From assembly GCF_002007565.1 (NCBI RefSeq), contig NZ_CP015625.1, forward strand, positions 62,001 through 126,000: a stretch of DNA of 64,000 bases, given 5' to 3'. This document shows, piece after piece, positions 38,421 to 48,951 of this stretch. The DNA is from Ditibartonella choladocola (GTDB taxonomy: Bacteria; Pseudomonadota; Alphaproteobacteria; Rhizobiales; Rhizobiaceae). The position numbers and the translations under genes were made by a program. Position 1 is the stretch's first letter; every line of letters starts with the position of its first letter. The notes beneath the pieces were generated by a model, which was given only the letters and a program-made list of their open reading frames with translations, was not told the DNA's origin and ran no database searches.

Positions 38421-38736
38421 TCTTTCGGGACGCCTTTTCCTCAAGTCCGGATTGAGCTGTGCGCCTTGCAAGTTCTTTGATAACGTCATCAAGCTTTATT
38501 CCGCGTATATGCCACATAACCAGCAAATGATAGATCAGGTCGGCGCTCTCGCTGATGAAATGTTTGTCATCTTCATCAATCGAGGCGATAACAGTTTCAA
38601 CCGCTTCCTCACCCATTTTTTTGGCAGCACGTCCTATTCCCTTTTGTACGAGGCTTGCCGTATAGGAACTGCCATCGTCAACTTTTGCACGTTCGGCAAT
38701 CGTATGTTCAAGGGTATGCAAACTAAAATCAGTCAT
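38413..38736 (-). CDS. hisE: Phosphoribosyl-ATP pyrophosphatase
   Basis: 107 aa. Second step of histidine synthesis: releases pyrophosphate from phosphoribosyl-ATP. The all-helical MazG-like fold shows [12 protein letters not shown] near residue 38 and [13 protein letters not shown] near residue 60 with the acidic Mg-binding residues. Separate from HisI, as usual in alphaproteobacteria. Overlaps hisF by 4 bases. Confidence 0.96.
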   Translation of the reverse strand: MTDFSLHTLEHTIAERAKVDDGSSYTASLVQKGIGRAAKKMGEEAVETVIASIDEDDKHFISESADLIYHLLVMWHIRGIKLDDVIKELARRTAQSGLEEKASRKNG

Positions 38737-39527
38737 TCACCTTCTCCGAATTCATCCAGACGTACCGGAATGCCGGCTTTTGCCATATAATGTTTTGCTT
38801 CACCAATGCTATAGGTTCCGAAATGGAAAATTGAAGCGGCAAGCACCGCCGTTGCATGTCCGTCACGGATACCGGCCACGAGATGGTCGAGTGTTCCAAC
38901 GCCGCCCGATGCAATAACAGGAATATCCACTGCATCGGCAAGGGTGCGGGTCAATGTAATATCATAACCTTCTTTTGTCCCGTCACGGTCCATAGAGGTG
39001 AGCAGAATTTCACCGGCACCTTTTTTTTCAACAAGACGGGCAAATTCGATAGCATCAATACCGGTCGGGTTTCTGCCGCCATGGGTAAAAATTTCCCAAC
39101 GCCGGTTTTTACCATCGCCTGCTACCTCTTTGGCATCAATGGCAACCACAATACACTGATTGCCGAATTTATCGGCGGCTTCGGCAACAAAATCGGGGTT
39201 TTTAACAGCGGCTGTGTTTATCGACACCTTGTCGGCACCGGCAAGCAGGAGTTTGCGTATGTCGTTTACAGTGCGCACACCTCCGCCAACCGTGACAGGC
39301 ATAAAGCATTGGTCGGCCGTGCGGGCAACAACATCGAACAATGTTTCGCGATTGTCGCTGCTTGCTGTAATATCGAGAAAACACAATTCATCGGCACCGG
39401 CGCTGTCATAGGCTTTTGCAACTTCAACCGGATCACCGGCATCAACGAGATCAACAAAGTTGACCCCTTTGACGACACGTCCGTCTTTAACATCAAGACA
39501 AGGAATAATACGCGCTTTGAGTGTCAT
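38733..39527 (-). CDS. hisF: Imidazole glycerol phosphate synthase cyclase subunit
   Basis: 264 aa TIM barrel. Forms imidazole glycerol phosphate with HisH. Both catalytic Asp regions are present: [14 protein letters not shown] at the start and [14 protein letters not shown] near residue 172. It overlaps hisA and hisE by 4 bases each, so translation is coupled. Confidence 0.97.
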   Translation of the reverse strand: MTLKARIIPCLDVKDGRVVKGVNFVDLVDAGDPVEVAKAYDSAGADELCFLDITASSDNRETLFDVVARTADQCFMPVTVGGGVRTVNDIRKLLLAGADKVSINTAAVKNPDFVAEAADKFGNQCIVVAIDAKEVAGDGKNRRWEIFTHGGRNPTGIDAIEFARLVEKKGAGEILLTSMDRDGTKEGYDITLTRTLADAVDIPVIASGGVGTLDHLVAGIRDGHATAVLAASIFHFGTYSIGEAKHYMAKAGIPVRLDEFGEGE

Positions 39528-40282
39528 AATTGCCCACTCTTTCCGGCTTTTTTATTTGCCTCGTCAATCAATGCCAATGCTTCTTTCGCATCAATATGCC
39601 CGTCATAAAGAGCGCGTCCCGAAATTGCGCCGTTCAATATGGCAGCTTCGGGTGAACAAAGCCGTTTTATATCCTCCATCGAGGCAAGACCGCCGGAAGC
39701 AATAACCGGTATTGAAACAGAACGGGCAAGCTCAAGGGTTGAATTCCAGTTGATACCGGTGAGGATTCCATCGCGATCAATATCGGTATAGATAATGGCG
39801 GCAACCCCTGCGCCTTCAAAACGTTTTGCCAGTTCAAGGGCAGAAAGTTCGGACTCTTCAGCCCACCCTTCAACGGCAACTTTGCCGCCGCGGGCATCAA
39901 TACCAACGGCTATTTTTCCCGGAAAAAGTTTGCAAGCCTCGCGAACCAGTTGCGGATTTCTGACAGCAACAGTGCCCAGAATTACGCGGGCCAAACCCTT
40001 TTTCAGCCAGTTTTCGATATGGGCAAGGGTTCTGATACCGCCACCAAGCTGGACAGGATTGGTTGTTGCCTCTAATATTGCATCAACGGCCGAACCGTTC
40101 ACTGTAACACCTTCAAATGCACCGTTGAGATCAACAACGTGAAGCCATTTGAAACCTTCCGACTGGAAGTGGTGGGCTTGCGCGGCAGGATCGGCACTAT
40201 AAACCGTTGCCTTATTCATATCGCCGAGTTTCAGGCGGACACAAAAGCCGTCTTTAAGATCGATTGCAGGGTAAAGAATCAT
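39524..40282 (-). CDS. hisA: ProFAR isomerase (HisA)
   Basis: 252 aa from ATG 40282, the family start ([12 protein letters not shown]); an ATG three codons earlier (40291) is possible. TIM-barrel isomerase of step 4 in histidine synthesis, related to HisF by the same beta-alpha half-barrel duplication; second phosphate/Asp region is [14 protein letters not shown] near residue 170. Confidence 0.96.
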   Translation of the reverse strand: MILYPAIDLKDGFCVRLKLGDMNKATVYSADPAAQAHHFQSEGFKWLHVVDLNGAFEGVTVNGSAVDAILEATTNPVQLGGGIRTLAHIENWLKKGLARVILGTVAVRNPQLVREACKLFPGKIAVGIDARGGKVAVEGWAEESELSALELAKRFEGAGVAAIIYTDIDRDGILTGINWNSTLELARSVSIPVIASGGLASMEDIKRLCSPEAAILNGAISGRALYDGHIDAKEALALIDEANKKAGKSGQL

Positions 40283-40929
40283 GGTTTCCATTCCAGAAAA
40301 TTGGCAATGAGTTGAAGGCCGAGACGCTGGCTTTTTTCCGGATGGAACTGCGTCCCGAACATATTGTCGCGGATAACTGCTGCTGTGACCGGCCCGCCAT
40401 AATCGGTTACTGCCAATAATTCATCAGGATTTTGACAATCAAGTTGATAGGAATGGACAAAATAGGCATGAAGCCCCTGTTCACCGGTACGGATGCCGGA
40501 AAATAGCGGGTGGTTCTGTTTCAATTCGAGGGTGTTCCAGCCGATCTGGGGCACTTTCAAAGCATCGTCTTGAGGCTTTATCAAAGTGACATCACCTTTA
40601 ATCCAGTTAAGACCGTTGGTGATTGTTTTTTCCATTCCGCGGGAAGCCATGAGCTGCATACCAACGCAAATCCCCATGAAGGGATAGCCGCCCTTCAGCA
40701 CCCTTTCGTTCAAAGCTTCAACCATTCCCTGAACGGCATCAAGTCCGGTACGACAATCGGCATAGGCACCGACGCCCGGCAAAACCACGCGGTCGGCTTT
40801 CATAACATCTTCTGCCCGATTGGTGAGGATAATATTTGCGTTTATGCCATGGTCATGGCTTGCGCGCTCGAAAGCTTTTGTGGCCGAGCGTAAATTGCCG
40901 GAGCCGTAGTCGATAATTGCGACTTGCAT
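40279..40929 (-). CDS. hisH: Imidazole glycerol phosphate synthase glutamine amidotransferase subunit
   Basis: 216 aa. Class I glutaminase that supplies ammonia to HisF. Nucleophile Cys in MGICVGMQL near residue 88, His and Glu in GTQFHPEKS near residue 197. Overlaps hisA by 4 bases and follows hisB by 4. Confidence 0.97.
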   Translation of the reverse strand: MQVAIIDYGSGNLRSATKAFERASHDHGINANIILTNRAEDVMKADRVVLPGVGAYADCRTGLDAVQGMVEALNERVLKGGYPFMGICVGMQLMASRGMEKTITNGLNWIKGDVTLIKPQDDALKVPQIGWNTLELKQNHPLFSGIRTGEQGLHAYFVHSYQLDCQNPDELLAVTDYGGPVTAAVIRDNMFGTQFHPEKSQRLGLQLIANFLEWKP

Positions 40930-40933
40930 TTTA

Positions 40934-41530
40934 TCAGCCTTTCAAAGTGCCCTTGGTCGAGGGTACAGCGTTTTTCTGGCGCGGGTCTTCCTCGATTGCA
41001 GCACGTAAAACACGGGCTACCGATTTAAATGCGGTCTCGGCTATATGGTGGCTATTCAAGCCGTAATGATTGACAATATGAAGCGTAATTCCGGCGTGCT
41101 GGGAAAAAGCCTGAAAAAACTCTCTGACCAATTCGGTATCGAACGAGCCGATTTTTTGTGTCGGAAATTCGACCTTGAAAATAAGAAACGGGCGCCCTGA
41201 TACATCAATGGCCGCTCTCGTACAGGTTTCATCCATAGCGAGATCAAGCGAAGCATAACGGCGAATGCCGCGCCGCTCCCCCAAAGCCTGTTTGATAGCT
41301 TCACCCAATGCGATTCCGCAATCTTCCACTGTGTGATGATCGTCTATATAGGTGTCACCGACAGCCTTGATTTTCATATCGATCAATGAATGGCGGGAAA
41401 GTTGTTCCAACATATGATTGAAAAACCCTACGCCGGTATCAATTTCAAATATTCCCGTACCGTCAAGATTGACCGAAACCGAAATATCGGTTTCATTGGT
41501 TTTGCGTTTTATAGTTGCTGTGCGCGTCAT
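40934..41530 (-). CDS. hisB: Imidazoleglycerol-phosphate dehydratase
   Basis: 198 aa, monofunctional form. Duplicated metal-binding motifs: [13 protein letters not shown] near residue 36 with [10 protein letters not shown] near 63, and [14 protein letters not shown] near 137 with NSHHIAEAAF-like [10 protein letters not shown] near 160. First gene of the minus-strand chain hisB-hisH-hisA-hisF-hisE-coaA-M17-NlpC/P60; the promoter should lie in 41531-41730. Confidence 0.97.
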   Translation of the reverse strand: MTRTATIKRKTNETDISVSVNLDGTGIFEIDTGVGFFNHMLEQLSRHSLIDMKIKAVGDTYIDDHHTVEDCGIALGEAIKQALGERRGIRRYASLDLAMDETCTRAAIDVSGRPFLIFKVEFPTQKIGSFDTELVREFFQAFSQHAGITLHIVNHYGLNSHHIAETAFKSVARVLRAAIEEDPRQKNAVPSTKGTLKG

Positions 41531-41730
41531 GTTGTTCCCGTTCCAAGAAGCTTCAAAGGTGCTTCACCCGTTATTATTTTCAAAACCTGACGATGAGCAC
41601 AAGGCTTAATGAAGCGGTATTATTTATAAGCTTTATCAGCGTCACTTTTGAAGTAAAATATGTTAAATCATTCGTGTAAAATATCCAATTGCTTTCACGT
41701 TTTTTTCATTGGCGAACCGGTTTTGTGACT

Positions 41731-42744
41731 TCAAACGGTTTTTACTGTCTCACCGATTTGCCAGTGACCCCATTCTTTTTCAATTTTCTCTTTATCATGA
41801 CCGGCTGAAAGAAGAGCCCATAATAACAGCCTCGCTTTTAAGGGGGAAAGCCAACCGCCCATCAGCACGCCGCCTTTCATCAGATCAATTTCCGAACCTT
41901 TATAGCCATAGGTTCTTTCACTCGTTGGCCCGCTATAGGCCCGTGTTGCTACAATAACCGGCAGAGTACCCGCATAATTTTTAATAATGTCGGCTTCCTC
42001 GAAACTGACATGGCCTGATCCGAAACCGGCAACCACAACGCCCTGATAAATGCCGCTTGAAAATACGAGTTCAAGATGATCTCCGCCTGAAGAAAGACAC
42101 GCTTCGACAAGGGCAACTTTTTTATCAAGCGTTTTCGGCAGGCTTAGCGGTTTTGGTCGTCTATCGATAGAGTGGAAGAATACCGGTTTTGCCTCGACAA
42201 TCACGCCAAGCGGGCCGACTAAACCTGATTTGAATGTTTCAACTTTAAGAGAATGACTTTTTCTTACAAAATAGGCAGAATGGATTTCGTCATTCATCAC
42301 CACCATAGCGCTGCGGCCCACGCTTTGTTCATCTATTGCCACGAGTAACGAGGATAAAAGATTGGCCGGCCCGTCGGCACCGGCTGCCATCGGTGCCCGC
42401 ATAGCACCGGTTATAATGAGCGGCTGGGGTTTTTGCCAATAAAGTGAAAGGAGAAATGCTGATTCTTCAAGTGTATCGGTTCCCTGTGTCAGGATGACAG
42501 CTTTTGCACCTTTATCAATCTGGTTATTTGCCCAATCAAGAGCATCAAACAACACTTTGAAGGAGAGTGAACCGCTTGGTAATTTCGCCAATGTTTCGGC
42601 ATGTATTGTAGCCAATCCCGAAATTCCGGGAACCGATCGGGTGAGTTGTTCTGCCGAAAGTTCCGGCTCCACACCACCGGACTTCCCGGAGACCATGGCA
42701 ATTGTGCCACCCAATGCACCTATAGCAACCCTCGGCAATGGCAT
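41731..42744 (-). CDS. L-asparaginase
   Basis: 337 aa. N-terminal GALGGTIAM supplies the nucleophilic Thr and TQGTDTLEE near residue 85 the second Thr-Lys-Asp triad region. No signal peptide, so cytoplasmic. It hydrolyses asparagine to aspartate and ammonia. Alone between the his promoter region and the divergent hslV. Confidence 0.93.
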   Translation of the reverse strand: MPLPRVAIGALGGTIAMVSGKSGGVEPELSAEQLTRSVPGISGLATIHAETLAKLPSGSLSFKVLFDALDWANNQIDKGAKAVILTQGTDTLEESAFLLSLYWQKPQPLIITGAMRAPMAAGADGPANLLSSLLVAIDEQSVGRSAMVVMNDEIHSAYFVRKSHSLKVETFKSGLVGPLGVIVEAKPVFFHSIDRRPKPLSLPKTLDKKVALVEACLSSGGDHLELVFSSGIYQGVVVAGFGSGHVSFEEADIIKNYAGTLPVIVATRAYSGPTSERTYGYKGSEIDLMKGGVLMGGWLSPLKARLLLWALLSAGHDKEKIEKEWGHWQIGETVKTV

Positions 42745-43004
42745 TTTCTGTTTTCCTTTGAATGTTCATACCGGCCAACCCTTAGCAGGATTTCTTCACA
42801 CCAACAATGAGCATTCATTGCAAGTCATCATTGAATGGGGGTTCCGGAATGACCGAAGCGTTTTTTAAAAAGTAAGAAGGTTTTTAAAATGTCTTCGTCA
42901 ATATGGTTGAGTTTTAATGTGCGAGTTCCTAAATATGCACTCTATATAGCCGCTTTTCATTGCTTTTAACGAGGATGGAGCGTGTGGATAAAAGGAGTTT
43001 ACTT

Positions 43005-43562
43005 GTGACAGAACATAAGCCCGATACAATGTATGGCACGACCATCATTACAGTGCGCAAAGGCAATAAGGTTGTCATTGCCGGCGATGGACAGGTGACA
43101 TTAGGGCAGACAATCATGAAGGGTAATGCAAGAAAGGTACGCCGTATTGGCAAGAATGGATCGGTTATTGCCGGTTTTGCCGGTGCAACAGCCGATGCAT
43201 TTACCTTGCTTGAACGGCTTGAAACCAAGCTTGAACAATATCCCGACCAATTGATGCGCGCCTGTGTTGAACTTGCCAAGGATTGGCGCACCGATCGTTA
43301 TTTGCGTAAACTGGAAGCAATGATGCTGGTGGCCGATAAAAATGTGACGCTGGCTTTGACAGGTCTTGGCGATGTGCTTGAACCTGAAGATGGCATTATG
43401 GCAATCGGTTCGGGCGGCAACTTTGCTCTTTCGGCAGCGCGTGCACTGATCGACACCGATATGGATGCCGAAACAATTGCCCGCAAAGCCATGAAGATCG
43501 CTTCCGATATTTGCGTTTACACCAATAGCAATTTTATTGTTGAAACGCTTGATGCCGAATAA
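43005..43562 (+). CDS. hslV: ATP-dependent protease subunit HslV
   Basis: 185 aa from GTG 43005, chosen because AAGGAG lies 7 bases upstream and the short N-terminus before the catalytic Thr (in [12 protein letters not shown]) then has the family length; the longer frame from 42960 does not fit. After processing, Thr is the N-terminal nucleophile of the HslV dodecamer. GDGQVTLG and [14 protein letters not shown] are conserved. Works with HslU, encoded 80 bases downstream. Confidence 0.95.
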   Translation: MTEHKPDTMYGTTIITVRKGNKVVIAGDGQVTLGQTIMKGNARKVRRIGKNGSVIAGFAGATADAFTLLERLETKLEQYPDQLMRACVELAKDWRTDRYLRKLEAMMLVADKNVTLALTGLGDVLEPEDGIMAIGSGGNFALSAARALIDTDMDAETIARKAMKIASDICVYTNSNFIVETLDAE

Positions 43563-43641
43563 TGATTGAATGTTTCCATGTCACTTCTTGTCAGTCATGC
43601 GTAAAACCTGACAAGACGTGTGAAAGAGAGAGCACTTTTAG

Positions 43642-44952
43642 ATGAGTTCTGTATTTTCCCCCCGCGAAATAGTTTCCGAACTTGATCGCTTTATTATCGG
43701 ACAAAAAGATGCCAAGCGTGCTGTTGCTATTGCATTGCGCAACCGTTGGCGGCGGCAACAACTTCAAGGCGAGATGCGCGAAGAAGTAATGCCGAAAAAT
43801 ATTCTGATGATCGGGCCGACCGGTGTCGGCAAGACCGAAATTGCCCGCCGCCTTGCAAAACTCGCCGGTTCACCTTTTGTCAAGGTTGAAGCCACCAAAT
43901 TTACAGAGGTCGGCTATGTCGGCCGTGATGTCGAGCAGATTATTCGTGATCTTGTTGAAGTGGCCATCAATCTTGTCCGTGAGAAAAAACGTGAAGAGGT
44001 GAAAGCCAAAGCTCATATCAACGCAGAAGAACGTGTTCTGGATGCGCTGGTCGGCAAAACTGCAAGTCCCGCTACCCGCGATAGTTTTCGTAAAAAATTG
44101 CGTGAGGGCGAGCTTGATGACAATGAAGTTGAAATAGAGATTGCCGATAACAGTCCGAATAATGCCCCCACCTTCGATATTCCGGGTATGCCGGGCGCAC
44201 AGATGGGTATTATGAATTTGTCCGATATTTTCGGTAAAATGGGCGGACGCACGAAGACGCGGAAAACAACGGTCAAAAATGCATTCAAACCATTGATCGA
44301 AGACGAGTCCGACAAACTTCTCGATCAGGACCAGATCGTTCAGGAAGCGCTTCGTTCCACTGAAAATGACGGTATTGTCTTTATCGACGAAATCGACAAG
44401 ATTGCGGCCCGTGAAGGCGGCCTCGGTGCCGGTGTTTCGCGTGAAGGTGTGCAGCGCGATCTGTTACCTTTGATTGAAGGAACAACGGTTGCTACCAAAT
44501 ATGGTCAGGTTAAAACCGATCATATTCTGTTTATCGCGTCCGGTGCGTTTCACGTATCGAAACCTTCAGACCTCTTGCCGGAACTTCAGGGACGTTTGCC
44601 GATCAGGGTCGAGCTGAATGCGCTCACGCGGGAAGATTTCCGCCGCATTCTGACCGAAACGGAAGTCAGTCTTATCAAGCAATATATTGCTTTGATGGCG
44701 ACCGAAAATGTGACACTCGAAATTACCGATGATGCCATTGATGCTCTCGCCGATATAGCAGTGGATTTGAACTCTACTGTGGAAAATATCGGTGCCCGCC
44801 GTCTGCAAACAGTGATGGAACGCGTTCTTGACGAAATTTCCTTCACAGCACCGGATAAATCGGGAACAACCTTCAAGGTTGATGCCGCTTATGTCAAAAA
44901 AGCAGTGGGTGACCTTGCCGCCAATGCCGATTTGTCGCGGTTTATTCTGTAG
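43642..44952 (+). CDS. hslU: ATP-dependent protease ATPase subunit HslU
   Basis: 436 aa AAA+ unfoldase. Walker [15 protein letters not shown] near residue 55, Walker [10 protein letters not shown] near residue 245, pore region and the I domain between (about 110-240), sensor-2 [14 protein letters not shown] near residue 385. It feeds unfolded proteins into HslV. AGAGAG precedes the ATG. Followed by a terminator. Confidence 0.97.
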   Translation: MSSVFSPREIVSELDRFIIGQKDAKRAVAIALRNRWRRQQLQGEMREEVMPKNILMIGPTGVGKTEIARRLAKLAGSPFVKVEATKFTEVGYVGRDVEQIIRDLVEVAINLVREKKREEVKAKAHINAEERVLDALVGKTASPATRDSFRKKLREGELDDNEVEIEIADNSPNNAPTFDIPGMPGAQMGIMNLSDIFGKMGGRTKTRKTTVKNAFKPLIEDESDKLLDQDQIVQEALRSTENDGIVFIDEIDKIAAREGGLGAGVSREGVQRDLLPLIEGTTVATKYGQVKTDHILFIASGAFHVSKPSDLLPELQGRLPIRVELNALTREDFRRILTETEVSLIKQYIALMATENVTLEITDDAIDALADIAVDLNSTVENIGARRLQTVMERVLDEISFTAPDKSGTTFKVDAAYVKKAVGDLAANADLSRFIL

Positions 44953-44985
44953 TTTCAAAACAAACAGAGTTTATATAGTCTATCA

Positions 44986-45016
44986 AAAACAGCCCTTCGG
45001 GGCTGTTTTGTTTTGG
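44986..45016 (+). terminator. Rho-independent terminator after hslU
   Basis: AAAACAGCCC, TTCG loop, GGGCTGTTTT and further Ts: a stable tetraloop hairpin with T-tract ending hslVU. Confidence 0.9.
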
Positions 45017-45047
45017 ATATAGCAGCCTTTTACGCACTACCGGCCAT

Positions 45048-46064
45048 TTATGACAAATGAAGGAGCGAGATCATTGTCAGGCTTGCGGTCGCCAGAATGA
45101 TGATGGATATGAAAGCTGTCAGGACAACCCGCGGTCCGGATTTTTTCAAAGCCTTTATATCAACGCCCAGTCCTAAAGCAGCCATTGAAATAACAGTCAG
45201 GATTTTTGCCACAAAAGCCATGGTATCGAGTGCCAATTGGGGAATAATATTGCAGGAATTGGCAAGCAAAAGAATGACGAAGCCGATAATGAACCACGGC
45301 ACCATTTTGCCGAATTTGAGTTTGGTGTTGGCACCAAGGCCATAAATGAGGCCGATCACAAATATAACCGGCCCAAGCATCAAAACACGGACAAGTTTGA
45401 CAAGTGTCGCTGTCTGGACACTGATAAGTGAAACAGGTGCTGCCGCAGCCAAAACTTGCGGCACAGCATAAACAGTCATACCGGCAAGAACGCCGTATTG
45501 TGTAAAGCTTAAGCCCGCTAGCGGGACAGCAAGTGGCAAGACCAGAATAACAACAATACCGAGTGCTGCTGTAAAAGCAATTGATGAAGCCACATCAGAG
45601 CCTTCTGCTTTGATGACAGGTGCAACAGCGGCAATCGCCGAATTTCCGCAAATCGAATTGCCACAGGCTACAAGCAATGCGAGACGGGGGCCAAGGCCCA
45701 AAAGTCTGCCAATTGCGTAAGTTACGGCAATCACACAGGCCACAATGACGATAATGCCGATAAGCAATCCGAAACCGGCAGCGACGACCGCGCTCACACT
45801 GATACTTGCGCCCAATAATAGAACCGCGCATTCAAGAAGGATTTTTGCCGAAAATCCCACCCCTTCAGCATATTGGGATGGAATACCTTTGATTGTCCGG
45901 ATGATTGCGCCAATCAGGATGGCAAGAACCAGACTTTCAAGCCAGGCCTCGCCGAAGATAAGTTTTTCAAGCTTTTCCAGAACAATGGCAACAGCCGAAA
46001 TAACTGCGCATAATATGATGCCCGGTGCAAAACGAAAAAAAATGGCCTGAACTCGGCTTGTCAT
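45048..46064 (-). CDS. YeiH-family putative sulfate/anion exporter (UPF0324)
   Basis: 338 aa with about ten hydrophobic segments. Conserved blocks ILIGAIIRTI, ARLALLVACGNSICGNSAIAA (here LALLVACGNSICGNSAI, near residue 130) and the C-terminal VLTAFI. YeiH proteins are linked to sulphite/sulphate export, not well proven. Divergent from a LysR gene (46167-47048), the same pairing as yeiH/yeiE in Escherichia coli, with a palindromic operator between. Confidence 0.88.
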   Translation of the reverse strand: MTSRVQAIFFRFAPGIILCAVISAVAIVLEKLEKLIFGEAWLESLVLAILIGAIIRTIKGIPSQYAEGVGFSAKILLECAVLLLGASISVSAVVAAGFGLLIGIIVIVACVIAVTYAIGRLLGLGPRLALLVACGNSICGNSAIAAVAPVIKAEGSDVASSIAFTAALGIVVILVLPLAVPLAGLSFTQYGVLAGMTVYAVPQVLAAAAPVSLISVQTATLVKLVRVLMLGPVIFVIGLIYGLGANTKLKFGKMVPWFIIGFVILLLANSCNIIPQLALDTMAFVAKILTVISMAALGLGVDIKALKKSGPRVVLTAFISIIILATASLTMISLLHLS

Positions 46065-46137
46065 AGTGAAATATCCTTTTTTAAAATTTGCTAGCGCGGT
46101 TTAATCATGTAATCAATTTTCAAATATGTTATGAATT

Positions 46138-46154
46138 GTTCGATTTGATCGAAC
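46138..46154. promoter_or_regulatory. Palindromic LysR-type operator
   Basis: GTTCGAT TTG ATCGAAC is a perfect 7-bp inverted repeat containing the T-N11-A LysR box. It lies 12 bases before the LysR ATG and in the intergenic spacer of the yeiH-like gene, so it is the likely binding site for that regulator. Confidence 0.7.
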
Positions 46155-46166
46155 ATTGGCACGGCA

Positions 46167-47048
46167 ATGATTACATTTGAACAGATGCGGATATTTCTTG
46201 CTGTCGCCGAACGCGAGCATTTGACCGAAGCGGCCAAAGCTCTTTTGTTGACACCTTCTGCTGTTTCCAGTGCCATCCACATGATAGAAGAACATTATCA
46301 GGTGCGCCTTTTTAATCGCATTGGACGGCGTATCCAGTTGAGTGATGCGGGTTCTGTCTTCGTTGAGGATTGCCGCCACACATTGGCGCAAGTCAAACTT
46401 GCCGAAACAACTTTGCGTGAATTTAGCGGGCTTAAACGTGGAGCACTCGGTCTCTATGCGAGCCAGACAATCGCCAATTATTTTTTGCCACCGGTCATTG
46501 CAAAGTTTCGCAATTTATATCCGGCGATAACGGTCAAAATGTCGATCGGTAACACCGAACAGGTTGAAAATGCTGTTCTATCAGGCGTGACAGACATCGG
46601 TTTTGCTGAAGGAACTATCAAAAATGAAAGCCTTCATCGTCAAAAAGTGGCTGATGACGAATTGTTCATTATTGCGGCAAAAAACCATCCTCTTACAACT
46701 AAACCGTCGGTGAAGTTTCAAGATATTTCGGCGTTTCCGTGGATTTTGCGTGAAAATGGCTCAGGAACACGGGCAATTTTCGAGCAGGCACTTGCAAACC
46801 ATGGCTATGACTTCACCGATCTTGAGGTGATGCAGACTTTCCCGTCGAATGAAGCGGTGCTTTCGGCAGTAGCTGCGTCAAATGCTCTGACTGCCATTTC
46901 AAAACGTGCGGTTTCGGCTTTGCTTGCCGCAGGGCTTGTTGAAAGGTTGAATTTTTTATCCGTAAAACGTGATTTTTTACTGTTACTCAATCCGCAACGC
47001 TTCAAAACCAAAGCAGTTGGTGCTTTTATTGGTTTGCTTGAAAGTTGA
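46167..47048 (+). CDS. LysR-family regulator (YeiE/CysB-like)
   Basis: 293 aa. HTH in residues 4-62: LTEAAKALLLTPSAVSSAI and HYQVRLFNRIGRRIQLS. The effector domain follows (about 90-290), with ALGLYASQTIANYFLPP and FPWILRENGSGTR, close to the CysL/YeiE subgroup. It probably activates the divergent yeiH-like gene in response to a sulphur anion (inference). Confidence 0.9.
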   Translation: MITFEQMRIFLAVAEREHLTEAAKALLLTPSAVSSAIHMIEEHYQVRLFNRIGRRIQLSDAGSVFVEDCRHTLAQVKLAETTLREFSGLKRGALGLYASQTIANYFLPPVIAKFRNLYPAITVKMSIGNTEQVENAVLSGVTDIGFAEGTIKNESLHRQKVADDELFIIAAKNHPLTTKPSVKFQDISAFPWILRENGSGTRAIFEQALANHGYDFTDLEVMQTFPSNEAVLSAVAASNALTAISKRAVSALLAAGLVERLNFLSVKRDFLLLLNPQRFKTKAVGAFIGLLES

Positions 47049-47130
47049 GTGGCCAAATTTAGAAGAGCTATAATTCAAATCTACGGGGATAAAACAAAAA
47101 CACATATTAAATTGCCGGATGGGAATGATG

Positions 47131-47952
47131 ATGAAGAAAACTCTGATGATGCTTTTTTGGGGGTGTTCGTTTTTAACGCTGACAGACGCCGATGCGTCGA
47201 AACTCGATGATGTCCTCGACATTAAAACATTACGCGTTTGCACCACCGGCGACTATAAACCGTATAGTTTTTTGAAAACGGATGGTACTTACGAAGGCAT
47301 CGACATTTCCATGGCGCATTCTTTGGCCAAATCTCTTGGAGCGGTGGTTGAATTTGTGCCGACAAGCTGGAAAACGCTGATGGCCGATTTTCTTGACGAT
47401 AAATGTGATATTGCAATGGGTGGGATTTCCATTTCTCTTGCCCGCCAACAAAAGGTTTATATGTCTGAACCACTTGGAGTGGACGGTAAAATTCCGTTTG
47501 TCCGCTGTGAAGACGCAAAAAAATATAATACGTTAAATGCACTTAACCAAAAGAGTGTTCGCGCGATCGAGCCGGCAGGCGGAACCAATGAGGCATTTGT
47601 CAGAAAATATATGCCGAATGCCAAACTCGAACTTTTTCATGACAATACAACAATTTTTAAAAATCTTGTCGACAAAAAAGCCGATGTCATGATTACCGAT
47701 GCATCCGAAGCACTTTATCAAAAACGGTATTACCCGACTTTATGCGCCGTCAATCCCGATAAGCCTTTGGAGTTTTTCGAGAAGGGCTACATGCTCCCGA
47801 AAGGCGACATCAGTTGGAAACTTTATGTCGACCAATGGCTGCATTTGATGCAAAAAAACGGCGAATATAATGCAATCTCCGCCCATTGGCTGAAAGCAGG
47901 TGATGTTGGACATCATGATAAAAAACATTCTGGAGCCAAACATGCCCACTAA
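47131..47952 (+). CDS. pheC: Cyclohexadienyl dehydratase (periplasmic PheC)
   Basis: 273 aa from ATG 47131, chosen for GGATGGGA six bases upstream; ATGs at 47119, 47125 and 47128 are also in frame. Signal peptide, then a periplasmic binding-protein fold: LRVCTTGDYKPYSF, FEGIDISMA-like YEGIDISMAHSLAKSLG, KCDIAMGGIS, ITDASEALYQKR and the acidic CEDAKKY stretch. It is the secreted prephenate/arogenate dehydratase that makes phenylpyruvate or phenylalanine outside the cytoplasm. A plain amino-acid-binding protein is less likely given the conserved catalytic Glu region DAGGTNEAFVR-like PAGGTNEAFVR. Confidence 0.85.
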   Translation: MKKTLMMLFWGCSFLTLTDADASKLDDVLDIKTLRVCTTGDYKPYSFLKTDGTYEGIDISMAHSLAKSLGAVVEFVPTSWKTLMADFLDDKCDIAMGGISISLARQQKVYMSEPLGVDGKIPFVRCEDAKKYNTLNALNQKSVRAIEPAGGTNEAFVRKYMPNAKLELFHDNTTIFKNLVDKKADVMITDASEALYQKRYYPTLCAVNPDKPLEFFEKGYMLPKGDISWKLYVDQWLHLMQKNGEYNAISAHWLKAGDVGHHDKKHSGAKHAH

Positions 47953-48126
47953 ATTAAGCTTATCTGGCTTAAACAGGGGTAAACTGCAAAAATAAGATAC
48001 CCTGTTCATTCACCAAAACGGTCTCATGTCGTCTGGCGGGTTTTTAAAAAATCGGCCAATAAATCAAGTGCGTTAGCCGTTTTTGGATGCGGCGGATGAG
48101 CGAATTTCAAATAACTCTGGAAACAA

Positions 48127-48158
48127 AAAACGGAAGCATTTTACGGCTTCCGTTCTTG
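48127..48158. terminator. Terminator between pheC and the acyltransferase-like gene
   Basis: AACGGAAGC (48129-48137) pairs with GCTTCCGTT (48146-48154), with an A-run before and CTTG after. The A-run gives a T-tract for the minus-strand gene at 48208-48951; the plus side is weaker. Confidence 0.65.
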
Positions 48159-48207
48159 AACTTTGGTTTGGTGGCAAAAAACACTTCTGCTTTTCATGCG
48201 TATTGTT

Positions 48208-48951
48208 TCAGCCGATAATTTTTTTGGCAGGAAATAACAAAAATACGCGGGTTTCATTGCTTGCGCGGTCAACAACCACATTGTCGGCAACTTTGGCTCC
48301 AACACGCAAGCAATAGCGTAGCATGGGCGGAAGCGAAGAAAATACCTCATCGGGCTTGATTGCTTCTTCCGGCATAATATCCATTGTCACACCATGGGCG
48401 GCGCGCAAATGAACTTCTGATTGCGAACGGCAAAAATGGTAGAGATAGGAAAGTTCCAATGCATGTGCGGCAGGGTAGCGGCTGTTGAATGCCAGACTTC
48501 CAATCACGTAATCGACATTCTGGAGAAGGCAGAAGCGGGAAATTGCCTGCCACAAAAGCCCTTGGGCACGATGGGCTTTCGCTTTGTCGAAACATTTAAA
48601 CGGTGAAATTGTTAAAAAAACCGATGCATTCCGGCCGCTTTCAACCTCGAAACTGTCGCCAAGGCTTGTCGCTTCAAGATTTTGATTGGCACCTAACACG
48701 TTTGTCAATGTCATGCAGCAGCTTGCAAGAAGATTTTGCGGGTCTTCAATATCATTGACAATCATCAACCATTGGTCGCCATCATCGGATATATGGCCTT
48801 TTGTTGACGCCGGAACTTTTGGCATAGGGTCATGCGATAATCTCCGCAAACGGGCTTCCAAAGAACCGAATGTTGCAAGTACAAGTGTATCGCTCGTATC
48901 GCAATTTTGATGATCCGGTTGTTCGAGAACTGTCCTTGCATAAGCTACCAT
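48208..48951 (-). CDS. GNAT-type acyltransferase, divergent OlsB-like (ornithine lipid) homologue
   Basis: 247 aa from ATG 48951, chosen for AGGAG 8 bases upstream; the ORF to 49071 has no ribosome site. Conserved with OlsB/hemolysin-type acyltransferases: FGSLEARL near residue 25, and the C-terminus LPPMLRYCLRVGAKVADNVV followed by VDRASNETRVFLLFPAKKI. The usual acceptor motif with RYRVF near residue 50 is absent and replaced by a poorly conserved stretch. It may be a changed-function or decaying member. N-acylation of ornithine with acyl-ACP is the parent reaction. Confidence 0.65.
   Translation of the reverse strand: MVAYARTVLEQPDHQNCDTSDTLVLATFGSLEARLRRLSHDPMPKVPASTKGHISDDGDQWLMIVNDIEDPQNLLASCCMTLTNVLGANQNLEATSLGDSFEVESGRNASVFLTISPFKCFDKAKAHRAQGLLWQAISRFCLLQNVDYVIGSLAFNSRYPAAHALELSYLYHFCRSQSEVHLRAAHGVTMDIMPEEAIKPDEVFSSLPPMLRYCLRVGAKVADNVVVDRASNETRVFLLFPAKKIIG

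Noticed and set aside
38856-39608. 250-codon plus-strand ORF opposite hisF
   Set aside because: It is the antisense frame of hisF/hisA, has Cys- and Asn-rich composition, no ribosome site and no family motifs.
42940-42960. RpoH promoter before hslV
   Set aside because: A TATAT-rich stretch is present, but no CTTG lies 17-18 bases before it.
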